20,833 nt of DNA from Oscillibacter sp. (GCA_003487665.1 DNFA01000087.1:2012-22844); one strand, 5' to 3'. Numbered from the stretch's first letter, positions 1 to 6,723 are shown. Notes: generated by a model from the sequence alone, not told the origin. Numbers and translations are program-made.

Positions 1-43
1 GTGCAGGTTTATCGACAGGCTGTTGTAATCCGCGTTTCCGCAA

Positions 44-74
44 CAAAAAAAGTGACCGGCATTCGCCGGTCACT
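44..74 (-). terminator. Intrinsic terminator of the ferredoxin gene
   Basis: A perfect 10-bp stem (51-60 with 65-74, loop ATTC) is followed on the minus strand by a run of T (A-run at 44-50 on the plus strand). It lies 25 nt past the ferredoxin stop codon. Nothing else recognisable is seen in 1-43. Confidence 0.85.
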
Positions 75-98
75 CTTTTCGTCGTTTTTCGCGCGCGA

Positions 99-272
99 TT
101 ATTCAGCGGGGCTGATAGCGCCGTTGGGACAGGTGTCAGCGCAGGAACCGCAGTCCAGGCAAGCGCCGGCATCGATGACGTAACGATCATCACCCTGAGA
201 AATAGCACCCACGGGGCAAGCATCAGCGCAAGCGCCGCAGCTCACGCAAGCAGAACCGATCTGATAAGCCAT
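99..272 (-). CDS. Small 2x[4Fe-4S] bacterial-type ferredoxin
   Basis: A 57-residue cytoplasmic electron carrier of the clostridial ferredoxin type, which passes low-potential electrons between enzymes such as pyruvate:ferredoxin oxidoreductase and hydrogenases. Two CxxCxxCxxxCP cluster motifs are visible: C9, C12, C15, C19 and C38, C41, C44, C48. The internal twofold repeat and the length (about 55-60 residues) are typical of the family. The start at 272 is chosen over upstream in-frame starts because GGAGG (281-285) sits 8 nt before it and the protein then begins MAYQI, as clostridial ferredoxins usually do. The gene has its own promoter (303-330) and terminator (44-74), so it is monocistronic. 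The physiological partner cannot be told from the context. Confidence 0.96.
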   Translation of the reverse strand: MAYQIGSACVSCGACADACPVGAISQGDDRYVIDAGACLDCGSCADTCPNGAISPAE

Positions 273-302
273 AGTATGTACCTCCATATAGAATGTAACA
301 AC

Positions 303-330
303 ATTGTACCATGAAAAACGAAAATTGCAA
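303..330 (-). promoter_or_regulatory. Promoter of the ferredoxin gene
   Basis: On the minus strand, -35 TTGCAA (325-330) and -10 TACAAT (303-308) are separated by 16 nt, about 30 nt upstream of the ferredoxin start. Close match to the sigma-A consensus. Confidence 0.7.
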
Positions 331-355
331 CCCCATTTTCCGTGGAAATACAAGG

Positions 356-385
356 TTTTTAGTTAGATGGCACTAACTGCAAAAA
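356..385. repeat. AT-rich inverted repeat between the DUF218 gene and the ferredoxin promoter
   Basis: TTTTTAGTTAG (356-366) faces CTAACT-GC-AAAAA (373-385) around a 6-nt centre. It lies just past the DUF218 gene's stop on the minus strand. The tail after the stem is A-rich rather than T-rich on either strand, so it is a poor intrinsic terminator. It could end the udk operon weakly or act as an operator upstream of the ferredoxin promoter; nothing decides between these. Confidence 0.35.
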
Positions 386-402
386 TACCAATTATTTCCA
401 TT

Positions 403-1158
403 TCATCCGCCGGTGACGACCATGTAGAGCAGCGCCGCCGTCTCCCTCGTCCAGTAGCCCGCCGTCAGGAACCAGGGGCTGGCGCAGCCGATGGCATAGG
501 GCGTCAGGCCGCTGCGCTCCGCCCAGATGGCGCCGCGCAGCTGGTGGAAATTGTCCGAGGCGATGGCCACATCGGCGGGCAGGCCGTTGGCGCGGATAAG
601 CTCCGCGGAGAAGGCCAGATTTTCCTCTGTGGAGCGGGAGCGATCCTCCATGTAGATGCGTCCGGGGTCGATGCCCATGGACACCAGCGTGTCGCGGATG
701 CACTGCGCCTCGGTGATCGGCTCGCTGTCGTCCATGCCGCCGGAGGCCACGCACACGGCGTCCGGGTGGGCGGACAGATAGTCATAGGCGGCGTTGATGC
801 GCCCCCGAAGCATCAGACTGGGGTGCCCGTCCGGGAACACCTGACAGCCCAGCACCACCACGGTGCAGTCCTGCCCGTCGGCGGGATGGTGCAGGGCGGC
901 GGAGGCCATTTTGCCCAGCGTCACCAGAATGACAGTCATGCACACGGCAGCCACGCAGCCCACCAGCCGGCGGAGCCATACGGGGCGCAGCAGACGGCGG
1001 AAAAAGTCCGGCCACAGCAGGACGGCCGCCGCCAGAAGCAGCACCGCCGCCGGCCAGACCATGCCGAAATGCAGGATGCCCGCCGCCAGCGGCAGCAGGA
1101 AAAACGCCGCACCCGCCAGACACAGCGCCGCCAGTATGTAACGCACGCTCCGGCTCAT
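403..1158 (-). CDS. Membrane-anchored DUF218 (YdcF/SanA/ElyC-type) protein
   Basis: A 251-residue protein with three hydrophobic segments (about 6-28, 32-50 and 66-85) followed by a DUF218 domain (about 98-245). The DUF218 signature is clear: a VVVLGCQV strand at 100-107, an RINAAYDY helix at 120-127, VASGG at 137-141, EDRSRSTEEN at 161-170 and IASDNFHQLRG at 189-199, where the family has its conserved S/T-x-E-N and H-x-R positions. E. coli relatives (ElyC, SanA) are linked to cell-envelope integrity, but the molecular activity is not settled. The start at 1158 is set by AAGGAG (1166-1171), which lies inside the end of udk. Only 1 nt separates it from the udk stop, so the two genes are very likely co-transcribed and translationally coupled. 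The role is inferred from family only. Confidence 0.88.
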   Translation of the reverse strand: MSRSVRYILAALCLAGAAFFLLPLAAGILHFGMVWPAAVLLLAAAVLLWPDFFRRLLRPVWLRRLVGCVAAVCMTVILVTLGKMASAALHHPADGQDCTVVVLGCQVFPDGHPSLMLRGRINAAYDYLSAHPDAVCVASGGMDDSEPITEAQCIRDTLVSMGIDPGRIYMEDRSRSTEENLAFSAELIRANGLPADVAIASDNFHQLRGAIWAERSGLTPYAIGCASPWFLTAGYWTRETAALLYMVVTGG

Positions 1159-1159
1159 G

Positions 1160-1774
1160 TCAGTTCTCCTTGATGTGCCCGGCGATGCGCTGCATGATCA
1201 TGTCCAGCGCCACCAGATTGTGTCCTCCCTCCAGCACGATGATGTCCGCGAACTTGCGGGTAGGCTCCACGAACTGCTCGTGCATGGGCTTCACCGTGGT
1301 CAGGTACTGGTTCACCACAGATTCCAGCGAGCGGCCGCGCTCCTCCACATCCCGCAGGGCGCGGCGCAGGATGCGCACGTCCGCGTCCGTCTCCACGAAG
1401 ATCTTGATGTCCAGCAGATCCCGCAGCTCCTTGCTCTGGAAGATCAGGATGCCCTCCACGATGACCACCTTGGTGGGCTGGATCTCCACCGTCTCGTCGG
1501 TGCGGTTGTGGATGGCGTAGTCATACACGGGGCAGTGGATCGTCTCGCCTCGCTTCAGCGCCTTCAGGTCGGCGATCATGAGATCGGTGTCAAAGGCGTC
1601 GGGATGGTCGTAGTTCTGCAGGCAGCGCTCCGCAAAGGGGCGATCCTGCCGCTTGTAGTAGTTGTCGTGGTGTACCACGCTGATGTCGCTGCCGAACCGC
1701 GCCGCCAGATGCTCCGTCAGAGTGGTCTTGCCGCTGCCGGTGCCGCCGGCAATGCCGATAAAGATGGTGTTCAT
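1160..1774 (-). CDS. udk: Uridine kinase
   Basis: Phosphorylates uridine and cytidine to UMP and CMP in pyrimidine salvage; cytosolic. The 204-residue product has the family's normal length. Visible motifs are the P-loop GGTGSGKT (10-17), HHDNYYK (35-41) with the catalytic aspartate, NYDHPDAFD (54-62) for nucleoside binding, a Walker-B-like VIVEGIL (104-110) and an arginine-rich lid (about 137-150). The start is fixed by a strong GGGGAGG site (about 1783-1789). It is the first gene of an operon with the DUF218 protein, driven from a promoter at 1808-1836. Phosphoribulokinase shares the fold, but the motif set and length favour uridine kinase. Confidence 0.95.
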   Translation of the reverse strand: MNTIFIGIAGGTGSGKTTLTEHLAARFGSDISVVHHDNYYKRQDRPFAERCLQNYDHPDAFDTDLMIADLKALKRGETIHCPVYDYAIHNRTDETVEIQPTKVVIVEGILIFQSKELRDLLDIKIFVETDADVRILRRALRDVEERGRSLESVVNQYLTTVKPMHEQFVEPTRKFADIIVLEGGHNLVALDMIMQRIAGHIKEN

Positions 1775-1807
1775 AGTGTGTGCCTCCCCGCAATTTCTCT
1801 CTCCCTT

Positions 1808-1836
1808 ATTATAGAAAATGCTGCGGAGAAAAGCAA
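1808..1836 (-). promoter_or_regulatory. Promoter of the udk operon
   Basis: On the minus strand, -35 TTGCTT (1831-1836), a 17-nt spacer and a consensus -10 TATAAT (1808-1813), 33 nt upstream of the udk start. Confidence 0.8.
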
Positions 1837-1886
1837 GGGGCGGTGTGGTCTGTTGTAAAAAAAGGATGAATTTCCTTGAAATGCAG

Positions 1887-1915
1887 TTGACGCGGCGGGT
1901 CGAAATGAGTATGAT
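1887..1915 (+). promoter_or_regulatory. Promoter of the zinc-ribbon/Ig-like protein gene
   Basis: -35 TTGACG (1887-1892), a 17-nt spacer and -10 TATGAT (1910-1915). It is divergent from the udk promoter. Confidence 0.75.
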
Positions 1916-1955
1916 GTATTATGTAAATTTACGATCCGCCACGGAGGTTTCAGAT

Positions 1956-2873
1956 ATGAGTCTCATCAAATGTCCCAAATGCGGAGAGATGTTCTCCGAC
2001 AGCTATAAGACCTGCCCCTTCTGCGAGGAGGACGAGGCGTATTACAGCGGCAAGGCGCGCAAGGGACGCGGCCGCCGCACCGCCGAGAGCCGCAGGCGCC
2101 GCGCGCCCAGCATTCTGGGACCCGTGGCGGTGGTGGTGCTGATCCTTCTTGTGGTGCTGGTGGTGTGGCTCATCTTCGGCGACCGGATCAAGGAGGCCAT
2201 CGAGGGCACCGAAAAGCCGCCCGTCACCGATGTGAACACCCCTGACGACAGCCCCGTCACCACCCCCGACGACACGGCGGTGACGCCCACCATCTCCCTG
2301 AACCGCACCGTGCTGGTGCTGTCCGTGGGCGACAAGGAGTCCCTGAAGGTCAACGGCACCGAGGAGACGGTGGCGTGGAGCAGCAGCGATCCCACCGTAG
2401 CCAGCGTCACCTCCTCCGGCGACGTAACGGCACTGACCAAGGGCAACGCCGTGATCACCGCCGCCGTGGGCGAGGAATCCGTCTCCTGCACCGTTACGGT
2501 AAAGAGCGAGGACGACACGTCCGGCGACAGCGGCACCACCACAAAGCCCAACGACACCACCAAGCCCGGCGACACCACCACGACCAAGCCCAGCACCGGC
2601 AGCGTGGACGTCAGCAAGCTGACGCTGGAGAGCGAATACGGCACGACCATCAAGCCCAACGACGGCACGTTCGACATATCTCTGCCGGCGGGTCTGAGCT
2701 GCTCCTTTACGGTGAAGGGCACCGACATGACCGCCGCGTGGAGCACCGCCAATAGCTCCATCGCCACCGTTTCCGCCGACGGCACGGTAAAGACCGTCAG
2801 CCGCGGCGAGACGACGCTGACCATCAAGCTCGGCAGCACGGAGGTCAAGTGTCTGCTGCGCGTGACCAAGTAA
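1956..2873 (+). CDS. Zinc-ribbon, single-TM protein with Ig-like (BIG2) ectodomains
   Basis: A 305-residue protein. Order: an N-terminal zinc ribbon (C6-x2-C9 and C20-x2-C23), a basic stretch (about 32-50) that fits a cytoplasmic stop signal, one transmembrane helix (about 53-74), a Pro/Thr/Asp-rich stalk, a first BIG2-like Ig domain (about 111-194, with the typical W-S-S-S-D-P-x-V-A-x-V and D-G-x-V-T-A-L features), a Thr-rich linker with KP repeats (about 195-218), and a second Ig-like domain (about 219-304). The start at 1956 follows GGAGG (1943-1947) by 8 nt; longer in-frame starts would add an implausible tail and overlap the promoter. Expected topology is zinc ribbon inside and Ig domains outside. 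No catalytic residues are seen and the function is unknown; adhesion, wall anchoring or envelope sensing are guesses. Confidence 0.82.
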   Translation: MSLIKCPKCGEMFSDSYKTCPFCEEDEAYYSGKARKGRGRRTAESRRRRAPSILGPVAVVVLILLVVLVVWLIFGDRIKEAIEGTEKPPVTDVNTPDDSPVTTPDDTAVTPTISLNRTVLVLSVGDKESLKVNGTEETVAWSSSDPTVASVTSSGDVTALTKGNAVITAAVGEESVSCTVTVKSEDDTSGDSGTTTKPNDTTKPGDTTTTKPSTGSVDVSKLTLESEYGTTIKPNDGTFDISLPAGLSCSFTVKGTDMTAAWSTANSSIATVSADGTVKTVSRGETTLTIKLGSTEVKCLLRVTK

Positions 2874-2889
2874 CCGGCGCAAAAAAGTC

Positions 2890-2917
2890 TTGACATCTGA
2901 AAAAAAGGTGCTACAAT
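2890..2917 (+). promoter_or_regulatory. Promoter of the trpS-trpB2 operon
   Basis: Consensus -35 TTGACA (2890-2895), a 16-nt spacer and -10 TACAAT (2912-2917). It starts only 17 nt after the preceding stop codon; no terminator is seen between them. Transcription would begin near 2924 and cover the T-box leader. Confidence 0.85.
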
Positions 2918-2971
2918 AACCCCATACTTCAAAAACCGTTGAGTAAGAGGAGTAGGCGCACAGGAAGCTTT

Positions 2972-3121
2972 CATACAGAAATCTGATGAAAACACGAAGT
3001 GTTTTCATAGCCGCAGCAGCGGCGTAGATTTCGTATGAGACGGCTTTTGAAGCATCAACTGCGCTTTGCGCAGCGCTTGGATGCTTCAAAAGGGCTGATC
3101 AAAATCCGTGATTTTGATCAG
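2972..3121 (+). repeat. Three stacked hairpin modules inserted in T-box Stem I
   Basis: Module A: CATAC/GAAATCT (2972-2984, one bulged A) closes with AGATTTC/GTATG (3026-3037) around a 10-bp hairpin (2986-2995 with 2999-3008) and a 5-bp hairpin (3010-3014 with 3019-3023). Module B: a 13-bp stem (3044-3056 with 3080-3092) topped by CTGCGC/GCGCAG (3059-3064 with 3068-3073). Module C: a perfect 12-bp stem (3095-3106 with 3110-3121, loop CGT). No open frame or transposase signal is seen. It could be an expansion segment of the RNA or a small palindromic repeat that landed in a tolerant loop. Confidence 0.8.
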
Positions 3122-3324
3122 GCGTCAGTATCAGAGAGCGGCGCATCGGTGGGAGCGCGGCAGTGAAATGTGCGGTGAATGGACTTACGAGGGCGGGGAG
3201 AAAGCCAGCGATGGCGAGTAATACCCGACGGCAGCCGCGGCCGTTATCCCGGCGGAGCGTATGTCAGTACGTACAGAGCGGGCGCAGCGCGCCAATGTGG
3301 GTGGTACCGCAGATTTGTATTTAC

Positions 3325-3363
3325 AGTCTGTCCCATGGAGATTTCCATGGGACAGACTTTTTT
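3325..3363 (+). terminator. T-box attenuator terminator
   Basis: A 14-bp perfect stem (3325-3338 with 3345-3358, loop AGATTT) runs into six T (3358-3363). It lies between the T-box sequence and the trpS ribosome-binding site, so it is the conditional terminator of the leader. Confidence 0.93.
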
Positions 3364-3407
3364 GTTGTCTCGAAAAAATATTTGTCATACAGAAAGGAAA
3401 CACGACT

Positions 3408-4451
3408 ATGGGTAAGATCATCCTCACCGGCGACCGTCCCACCGGACGCCTGCACGTGGGCCACTATGTAGGCTCTCTCCGCAACCGCGTGCTCCTGCAG
3501 AACAGCGGCAAGTTCGACAAGCTGTTCTTCATGATCGCCGACGCACAGGCGCTGACCGACAACTTCGACCATCCGGAGAAGGTGCGGGAGAACATCCTGC
3601 AGGTGGCGCTGGACTACATGTCCTGCGGCATCGACCCGGCCAAGTCCCACATGTTCATTCAGTCCGTGGTCAGCGAGCTGACGGAGCTGACCTTCTACTA
3701 CATGAATCTGGTGACGCTGGCGCGGCTGGAGCGCAACCCCACCGTGAAGGCGGAGATCCAGCTGCGTGGCTTCAACCACAGCATCCCCATGGGCTTCCTG
3801 ACCTATCCCGTCAGCCAGACGGCGGACATCACCGCCTTCATGGCGGACACCGTGCCCGTGGGCGAGGATCAGCTGCCCATGTTGGAGCAGGCGCGTGAGA
3901 TCGTCCGCCGCTTCAACGAGCTGTACGGCGAGACGCTGGTGGAGCCCACGGCGCTGCTGCCGGACAACGCGGCGTGCCTGCGTCTGCCGGGCACCGACGG
4001 CAAGGCCAAGATGAGCAAATCCCTAGGCAACTGCATCTATCTGGCCGACGAGCCGGAGGACATCCGCACCAAGGTCATGGGCATGTTCACCGACCCCAAC
4101 CACCTGCAGGTCAGCGACCCCGGCCAGACCGAGGGCAACCCGGTGTTCATGTATCTGGACGCCTTCTGCTGCGACGAGCATTTCGCCAGGTACCTGCCGG
4201 ACTACGCCAATCTGGACGAGCTGAAGGCGCATTACCGGCGGGGCGGCCTGGGCGACGTGAAGGTGAAGAAGTTCCTGAACAACGTATTGCAGGAGACGCT
4301 GGAGCCTATCCGCACCCGGCGCAAGGAGCTGGAGAAGGATCCCGGCTATGTGATGGACGTGCTGCGGCAGGGCACGGAGGTGGCGCAGGCCGCCGCCGCC
4401 GAGACGCTGGCCAAGGTGAAGCACGCCATGAAGATCGACTATTTTGCATAA
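3408..4451 (+). CDS. trpS: Tryptophanyl-tRNA synthetase
   Basis: Class Ic synthetase charging tRNA-Trp with tryptophan; cytosolic dimer. The 347-residue length is normal. Visible motifs are the HIGH-type signature HVGH (16-19) in GDRPTGRLHVGHYVGS, VPVGEDQ (149-155) and the KMSKS loop (201-205) in GKAKMSKSLGN. The start at 3408 follows an AAAGGA site (about 3394-3399) just after the leader terminator; the upstream in-frame extension would run back through the terminator and T-box and is rejected. It is the first gene of an operon with trpB2 (43-nt gap), controlled by the Trp T-box whose UGG specifier agrees with this assignment. Confidence 0.97.
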   Translation: MGKIILTGDRPTGRLHVGHYVGSLRNRVLLQNSGKFDKLFFMIADAQALTDNFDHPEKVRENILQVALDYMSCGIDPAKSHMFIQSVVSELTELTFYYMNLVTLARLERNPTVKAEIQLRGFNHSIPMGFLTYPVSQTADITAFMADTVPVGEDQLPMLEQAREIVRRFNELYGETLVEPTALLPDNAACLRLPGTDGKAKMSKSLGNCIYLADEPEDIRTKVMGMFTDPNHLQVSDPGQTEGNPVFMYLDAFCCDEHFARYLPDYANLDELKAHYRRGGLGDVKVKKFLNNVLQETLEPIRTRRKELEKDPGYVMDVLRQGTEVAQAAAAETLAKVKHAMKIDYFA

Positions 4452-4494
4452 ACCAGCGCCGTGCGCTGACTGATACCGAAAGGAGAAAACAGCT

Positions 4495-5886
4495 ATGAAA
4501 GAACTGAAAAACCGCGACATTCCCTACAAGATCTATCTCTCCGAGGACGAGATGCCCCGGTATTGGTACAATGTACGCGCCGACATGAAGACGAAGCCCG
4601 CTCCCCTGCTGAACCCCGGCACCCTTCAGCCCATGACGGCGGAGGAGATGGGTCAGGTGTTCTGCGCCGAGCTGGTGAAGCAGGAGATGGACAACGACAC
4701 TGCCCTGATCCCCATTCCGGAGGACGTGCGGAACTTCTATAAGATGTACCGCCCCTCCCCGCTGGTGCGCGCCTATTGCCTGGAGGAGAAGCTGGGCACC
4801 CCGGCGCATATCTACTACAAGTTCGAGGGCAACAACACCTCCGGCAGCCACAAGCTGAACTCCGCCATCGCGCAGGCCTACTACGCCAAGGAGCAGGGGC
4901 TCACCGGCGTGACCACCGAGACGGGCGCCGGTCAGTGGGGCACGGCGCTGAGCATGGCCTGCGCCTATCTGGGGCTGGACTGCCACGTGTTCATGGTGAA
5001 GTGCTCCTATGAGCAGAAGCCCTTCCGCCGGGAGGTCATGCGCACCTACGGCGCGGACGTGACGCCCTCCCCCTCCCTGACCACCGAGGTGGGGCGGAAG
5101 ATCCTGGCCGAGTTCCCGGACACCACCGGCTCTCTGGGCTGCGCCATCAGCGAGGCGGTGGAGTGCGCCGCCTCCACGCCCAACACCCGCTATGTGCTGG
5201 GCAGCGTGCTCAACCAGGTGCTGCTGCACCAGTCCGTCATCGGTCTGGAGACAAAGGCGGCGCTGGACAAGTACGGCATCAAGCCCGATGTCATCATCGG
5301 CTGCGCCGGCGGCGGCTCCAATCTGGGCGGCCTGATCTCCCCCTTCGTGGGCGAGATGCTGCGGGGCGAGGCGGACTACCGCATCATCGCGGTGGAGCCG
5401 GCGTCCTGCCCCAGCCTGACCCGCGGCGTTTTCAAGTATGATTTCTGCGACACCGGCAAGATCTGCCCCATGGCCAAGATGTACACGCTTGGCAACGGCT
5501 TTATCCCCTCCGCCAACCACGCCGGCGGCCTGCGGTACCACGGCATGAGCAGCATCGTCTCTCAGCTGTACCACGACGGCTATCTGGAGGCACGCAGCGT
5601 GGAGCAGACCGCCGTGTTCGAGGCGGCGGAGTTCTTCGCCCGGTGCGAGGGCATCCTGCCCGCGCCGGAGAGCAGCCACGCCATCCGGGTGGCCATCGAC
5701 GAGGCGGTGAAGTGCAAGGAGAGCGGCGAGGCCAAGAACATCGTCATCGGTCTGACCGGCACCGGCTACTTCGACATGGTGGCCTACGGCAAGTACAACG
5801 ACGGCGAGATGAGCGACATCATCCCCACGGACGAGGATCTGCAGCGCGGCTTCGCCACCATCCCCAGCTTCCCCGGCAACGAGTAA
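4495..5886 (+). CDS. trpB: TrpB2-type tryptophan synthase beta chain (TrpB-like PLP enzyme)
   Basis: A pyridoxal-phosphate enzyme expected to condense indole with L-serine (or, in some TrpB2 proteins, phosphoserine) to tryptophan. At 463 residues it is longer than ordinary TrpB (about 400) and carries the N-terminal extension typical of the TrpB2/TrpB-related family. The Schiff-base lysine is K120 in GSHKLNS; the catalytic glutamate is E142 in ETGAGQWG; the phosphate-binding loop is GGGSNLGG (262-269); ESSHA lies at 392-396. AAAGGAG (about 4480-4486) sets the start. It follows trpS by 43 nt and ends at a strong terminator, so both are under the Trp T-box. No trpA or other trp gene is in the window, which fits a stand-alone, indole-salvaging enzyme; that role is inferred. 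Confidence 0.93.
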   Translation: MKELKNRDIPYKIYLSEDEMPRYWYNVRADMKTKPAPLLNPGTLQPMTAEEMGQVFCAELVKQEMDNDTALIPIPEDVRNFYKMYRPSPLVRAYCLEEKLGTPAHIYYKFEGNNTSGSHKLNSAIAQAYYAKEQGLTGVTTETGAGQWGTALSMACAYLGLDCHVFMVKCSYEQKPFRREVMRTYGADVTPSPSLTTEVGRKILAEFPDTTGSLGCAISEAVECAASTPNTRYVLGSVLNQVLLHQSVIGLETKAALDKYGIKPDVIIGCAGGGSNLGGLISPFVGEMLRGEADYRIIAVEPASCPSLTRGVFKYDFCDTGKICPMAKMYTLGNGFIPSANHAGGLRYHGMSSIVSQLYHDGYLEARSVEQTAVFEAAEFFARCEGILPAPESSHAIRVAIDEAVKCKESGEAKNIVIGLTGTGYFDMVAYGKYNDGEMSDIIPTDEDLQRGFATIPSFPGNE

Positions 5887-5903
5887 GAGAATATGTGAAT
5901 ACA

Positions 5904-5934
5904 GGAAAAAGACCGCCTTCGGCGGTCTTTTTCC
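5904..5934 (+). terminator. Terminator of the trpS-trpB2 operon
   Basis: A perfect 14-bp stem (5904-5917 with 5921-5934, loop TTC) whose 3' arm contains five T, 17 nt after the trpB2 stop. The symmetric A/T flanks could also stop minus-strand transcription. Confidence 0.88.
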
Positions 5935-5939
5935 GCTGA
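5914..5939 (+). repeat. 26-bp direct repeat, copy 1 (terminator 3' half)
   Basis: The 26 bases from CGCCTTCGGCGG through TTTTTCCGCTGA recur identically at 6827-6852. Here they form the loop and 3' arm of an intact terminator. The two copies bracket the transposase remnant and the YgjV-like gene. Confidence 0.85.
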
Positions 5940-5944
5940 TGTAG

Positions 5945-6112
5945 TACACAGAGAAATACGGCGTGAGCCGCGCCAGCCGGAAGTACAACAAGAGCCGGTC
6001 GTATATCTATTTCTGGAAGCAGCGCTGGGATGGAAGTGTGGCATCCCTGGCCTGCCATGCCCGCCGCTGCACCGCCTCATCCATGGCGCAGGGTCTGAAG
6101 CACTGCGCCTGA
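5945..6112 (+). pseudogene. Remnant of a transposase/integrase N-terminal helix-turn-helix region
   Basis: A stop-to-stop frame of 55 codons reads like the DNA-binding head of an integrase-core transposase: YGVSRASRKYNKSRSYIYFW, then a W-D-G-S-V-x-S-L-A-C stretch and an arginine-rich segment. It opens directly after a TAG at 5942-5944 with no start codon or ribosome-binding site, and the similarity appears to break after about residue 40 into unrelated sequence ending in TGA. Intact members run to several hundred residues with a DDE catalytic core, which is absent here. The family call is from memory of such sequences, so it is moderate. Confidence 0.55.
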
Positions 6113-6135
6113 CGCGGCGCACCCCTTTGGCAGAC

Positions 6136-6158
6136 TCCCCCGGCAATATGCCGGGGGG
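6136..6158 (-). terminator. GC-rich hairpin after the YgjV-like gene
   Basis: CCCCCGGC (6137-6144) pairs with GCCGGGGG (6150-6157) around AATAT, 11 nt past the stop of the minus-strand gene. The tail lacks a T-run, so it is a weak or atypical terminator. Confidence 0.4.
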
Positions 6159-6168
6159 ATCTGTCCGT

Positions 6169-6672
6169 TCAGGGCTTTCTGGTTTCCTTCTTCAGCAGGG
6201 ACGCCGCCGTGATGATGGTCAGTACCGACTCTGTCACCATGCCGGAATACGACCGTACCGCAATGACATACACCAGCCACGACAGGCCGCTGGCAATGCC
6301 CGCCATCTGTATCACCCGCCGCCTGGACTGGAAGAACGGCAGTAACGCCGCCAACGATGCCACGATGGGCAGTACCGTCACTGGCGTCTCATAGGTCACC
6401 ACGGCAATCAGCAGAAATACTGCCACGATGGGTATCGCGGTGACCAGTTTACTCCAGTTGAATTTCTCCTGCAATAGGAAAAGCAGCAGCACGACAATCT
6501 GGAAAAAGCTGCACAGTGCGCCGGAGCATGCGTGGAGCAGTGTGTAGTGGATGGCGAAGATCAGGTTGGCCACCACCTGCCACAGCAAGATGGTACGCTT
6601 GTCATTCTGCCAGTAGCTGAGACCCATGGCGATCAGTGCGCCGAACCCGATGAGTTGGTAAAATATGTTCAT
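6169..6672 (-). CDS. YgjV-type inner-membrane protein
   Basis: A 167-residue, very hydrophobic protein with about five or six predicted membrane helices. It begins MNIFYQLIGFGALIAMGLSY, with the conserved W-Q-N-D-K-R motif after the first helix and an NLIFAIHYTLLHA segment, as in the Imp-YgjV family (uncharacterised bacterial inner-membrane proteins of about 170-180 residues). AGGAGG (6681-6686) lies 8 nt before the start. The gene stands alone on the minus strand between the two 26-bp repeats, with its own strong promoter and a terminator-like hairpin inside its leader. The substrate or role is unknown. Its position beside a transposase remnant suggests it arrived with an insertion, which is inference. 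Confidence 0.8.
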   Translation of the reverse strand: MNIFYQLIGFGALIAMGLSYWQNDKRTILLWQVVANLIFAIHYTLLHACSGALCSFFQIVVLLLFLLQEKFNWSKLVTAIPIVAVFLLIAVVTYETPVTVLPIVASLAALLPFFQSRRRVIQMAGIASGLSWLVYVIAVRSYSGMVTESVLTIITAASLLKKETRKP

Positions 6673-6689
6673 CCGTCGTTCCTCCTAAT

Positions 6690-6723
6690 AAAAAACGCCG
6701 CACACCCTGTCGGATGCGTGGCG
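6690..6723 (-). promoter_or_regulatory. Terminator-like hairpin inside the leader of the YgjV-like gene (attenuator?)
   Basis: Read on the minus strand, a 12-bp stem with one mismatch (6712-6723 with 6696-6707, loop GACA) is followed by six T (6690-6695) and then, 3 nt later, by the gene's AGGAGG. It sits between the promoter (6773-6802) and the start codon, so transcription could stop before the gene. A second small hairpin (TGGAG/CTCCA, 6729-6744) lies just upstream and could be part of a switch. No known riboswitch class was recognised. Confidence 0.55.

Larger units (their letters stand above)
2924..3363 (+). promoter_or_regulatory. Tryptophan-specific T-box leader with an enlarged Stem I
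   Basis: This fills the 534-nt gap before trpS. The canonical T-box sequence (AATGTGGGTGGTACCGC, 3294-3310) precedes a strong terminator (3325-3363), the usual antiterminator/terminator pair. Stem I is recognisable: GTAAG (2943-2947) pairs with CTTAC (3184-3188), CGCAC (2957-2961) pairs with GTGCG (3170-3174), and between them lies a specifier loop with AGTA (2951-2954) opposite GAA-TGG (3177-3182). The specifier codon is TGG (3180-3182), that is tryptophan, matching trpS downstream. The distal AGAGAG (3132-3137) and GGTGGGAG elements are present. Between AGTA and AGAGAG, where a short strand is normal, about 150 nt of hairpins are inserted (2969-3125). Uncharged tRNA-Trp should stabilise the antiterminator and switch on the operon. 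The acceptor-pairing bulge reads TGGT. Confidence 0.93.

Noticed and set aside
1950..3089. Minus-strand frames antisense to the Ig-like protein and the T-box leader
   Set aside because: They ignore the promoter and T-box structure and have no recognisable domain.
2972..3121. CRISPR-like repeats before trpS
   Set aside because: The repeated structure is a set of different hairpins, not equal direct repeats with spacers.
4306..5991. Long open minus-strand frame (561 codons) antisense to trpB2
   Set aside because: It lies antisense to a clear PLP enzyme with intact motifs, has low-complexity His/Gly/Ala-rich translation typical of GC-rich antisense frames, and no suitable ribosome-binding site.
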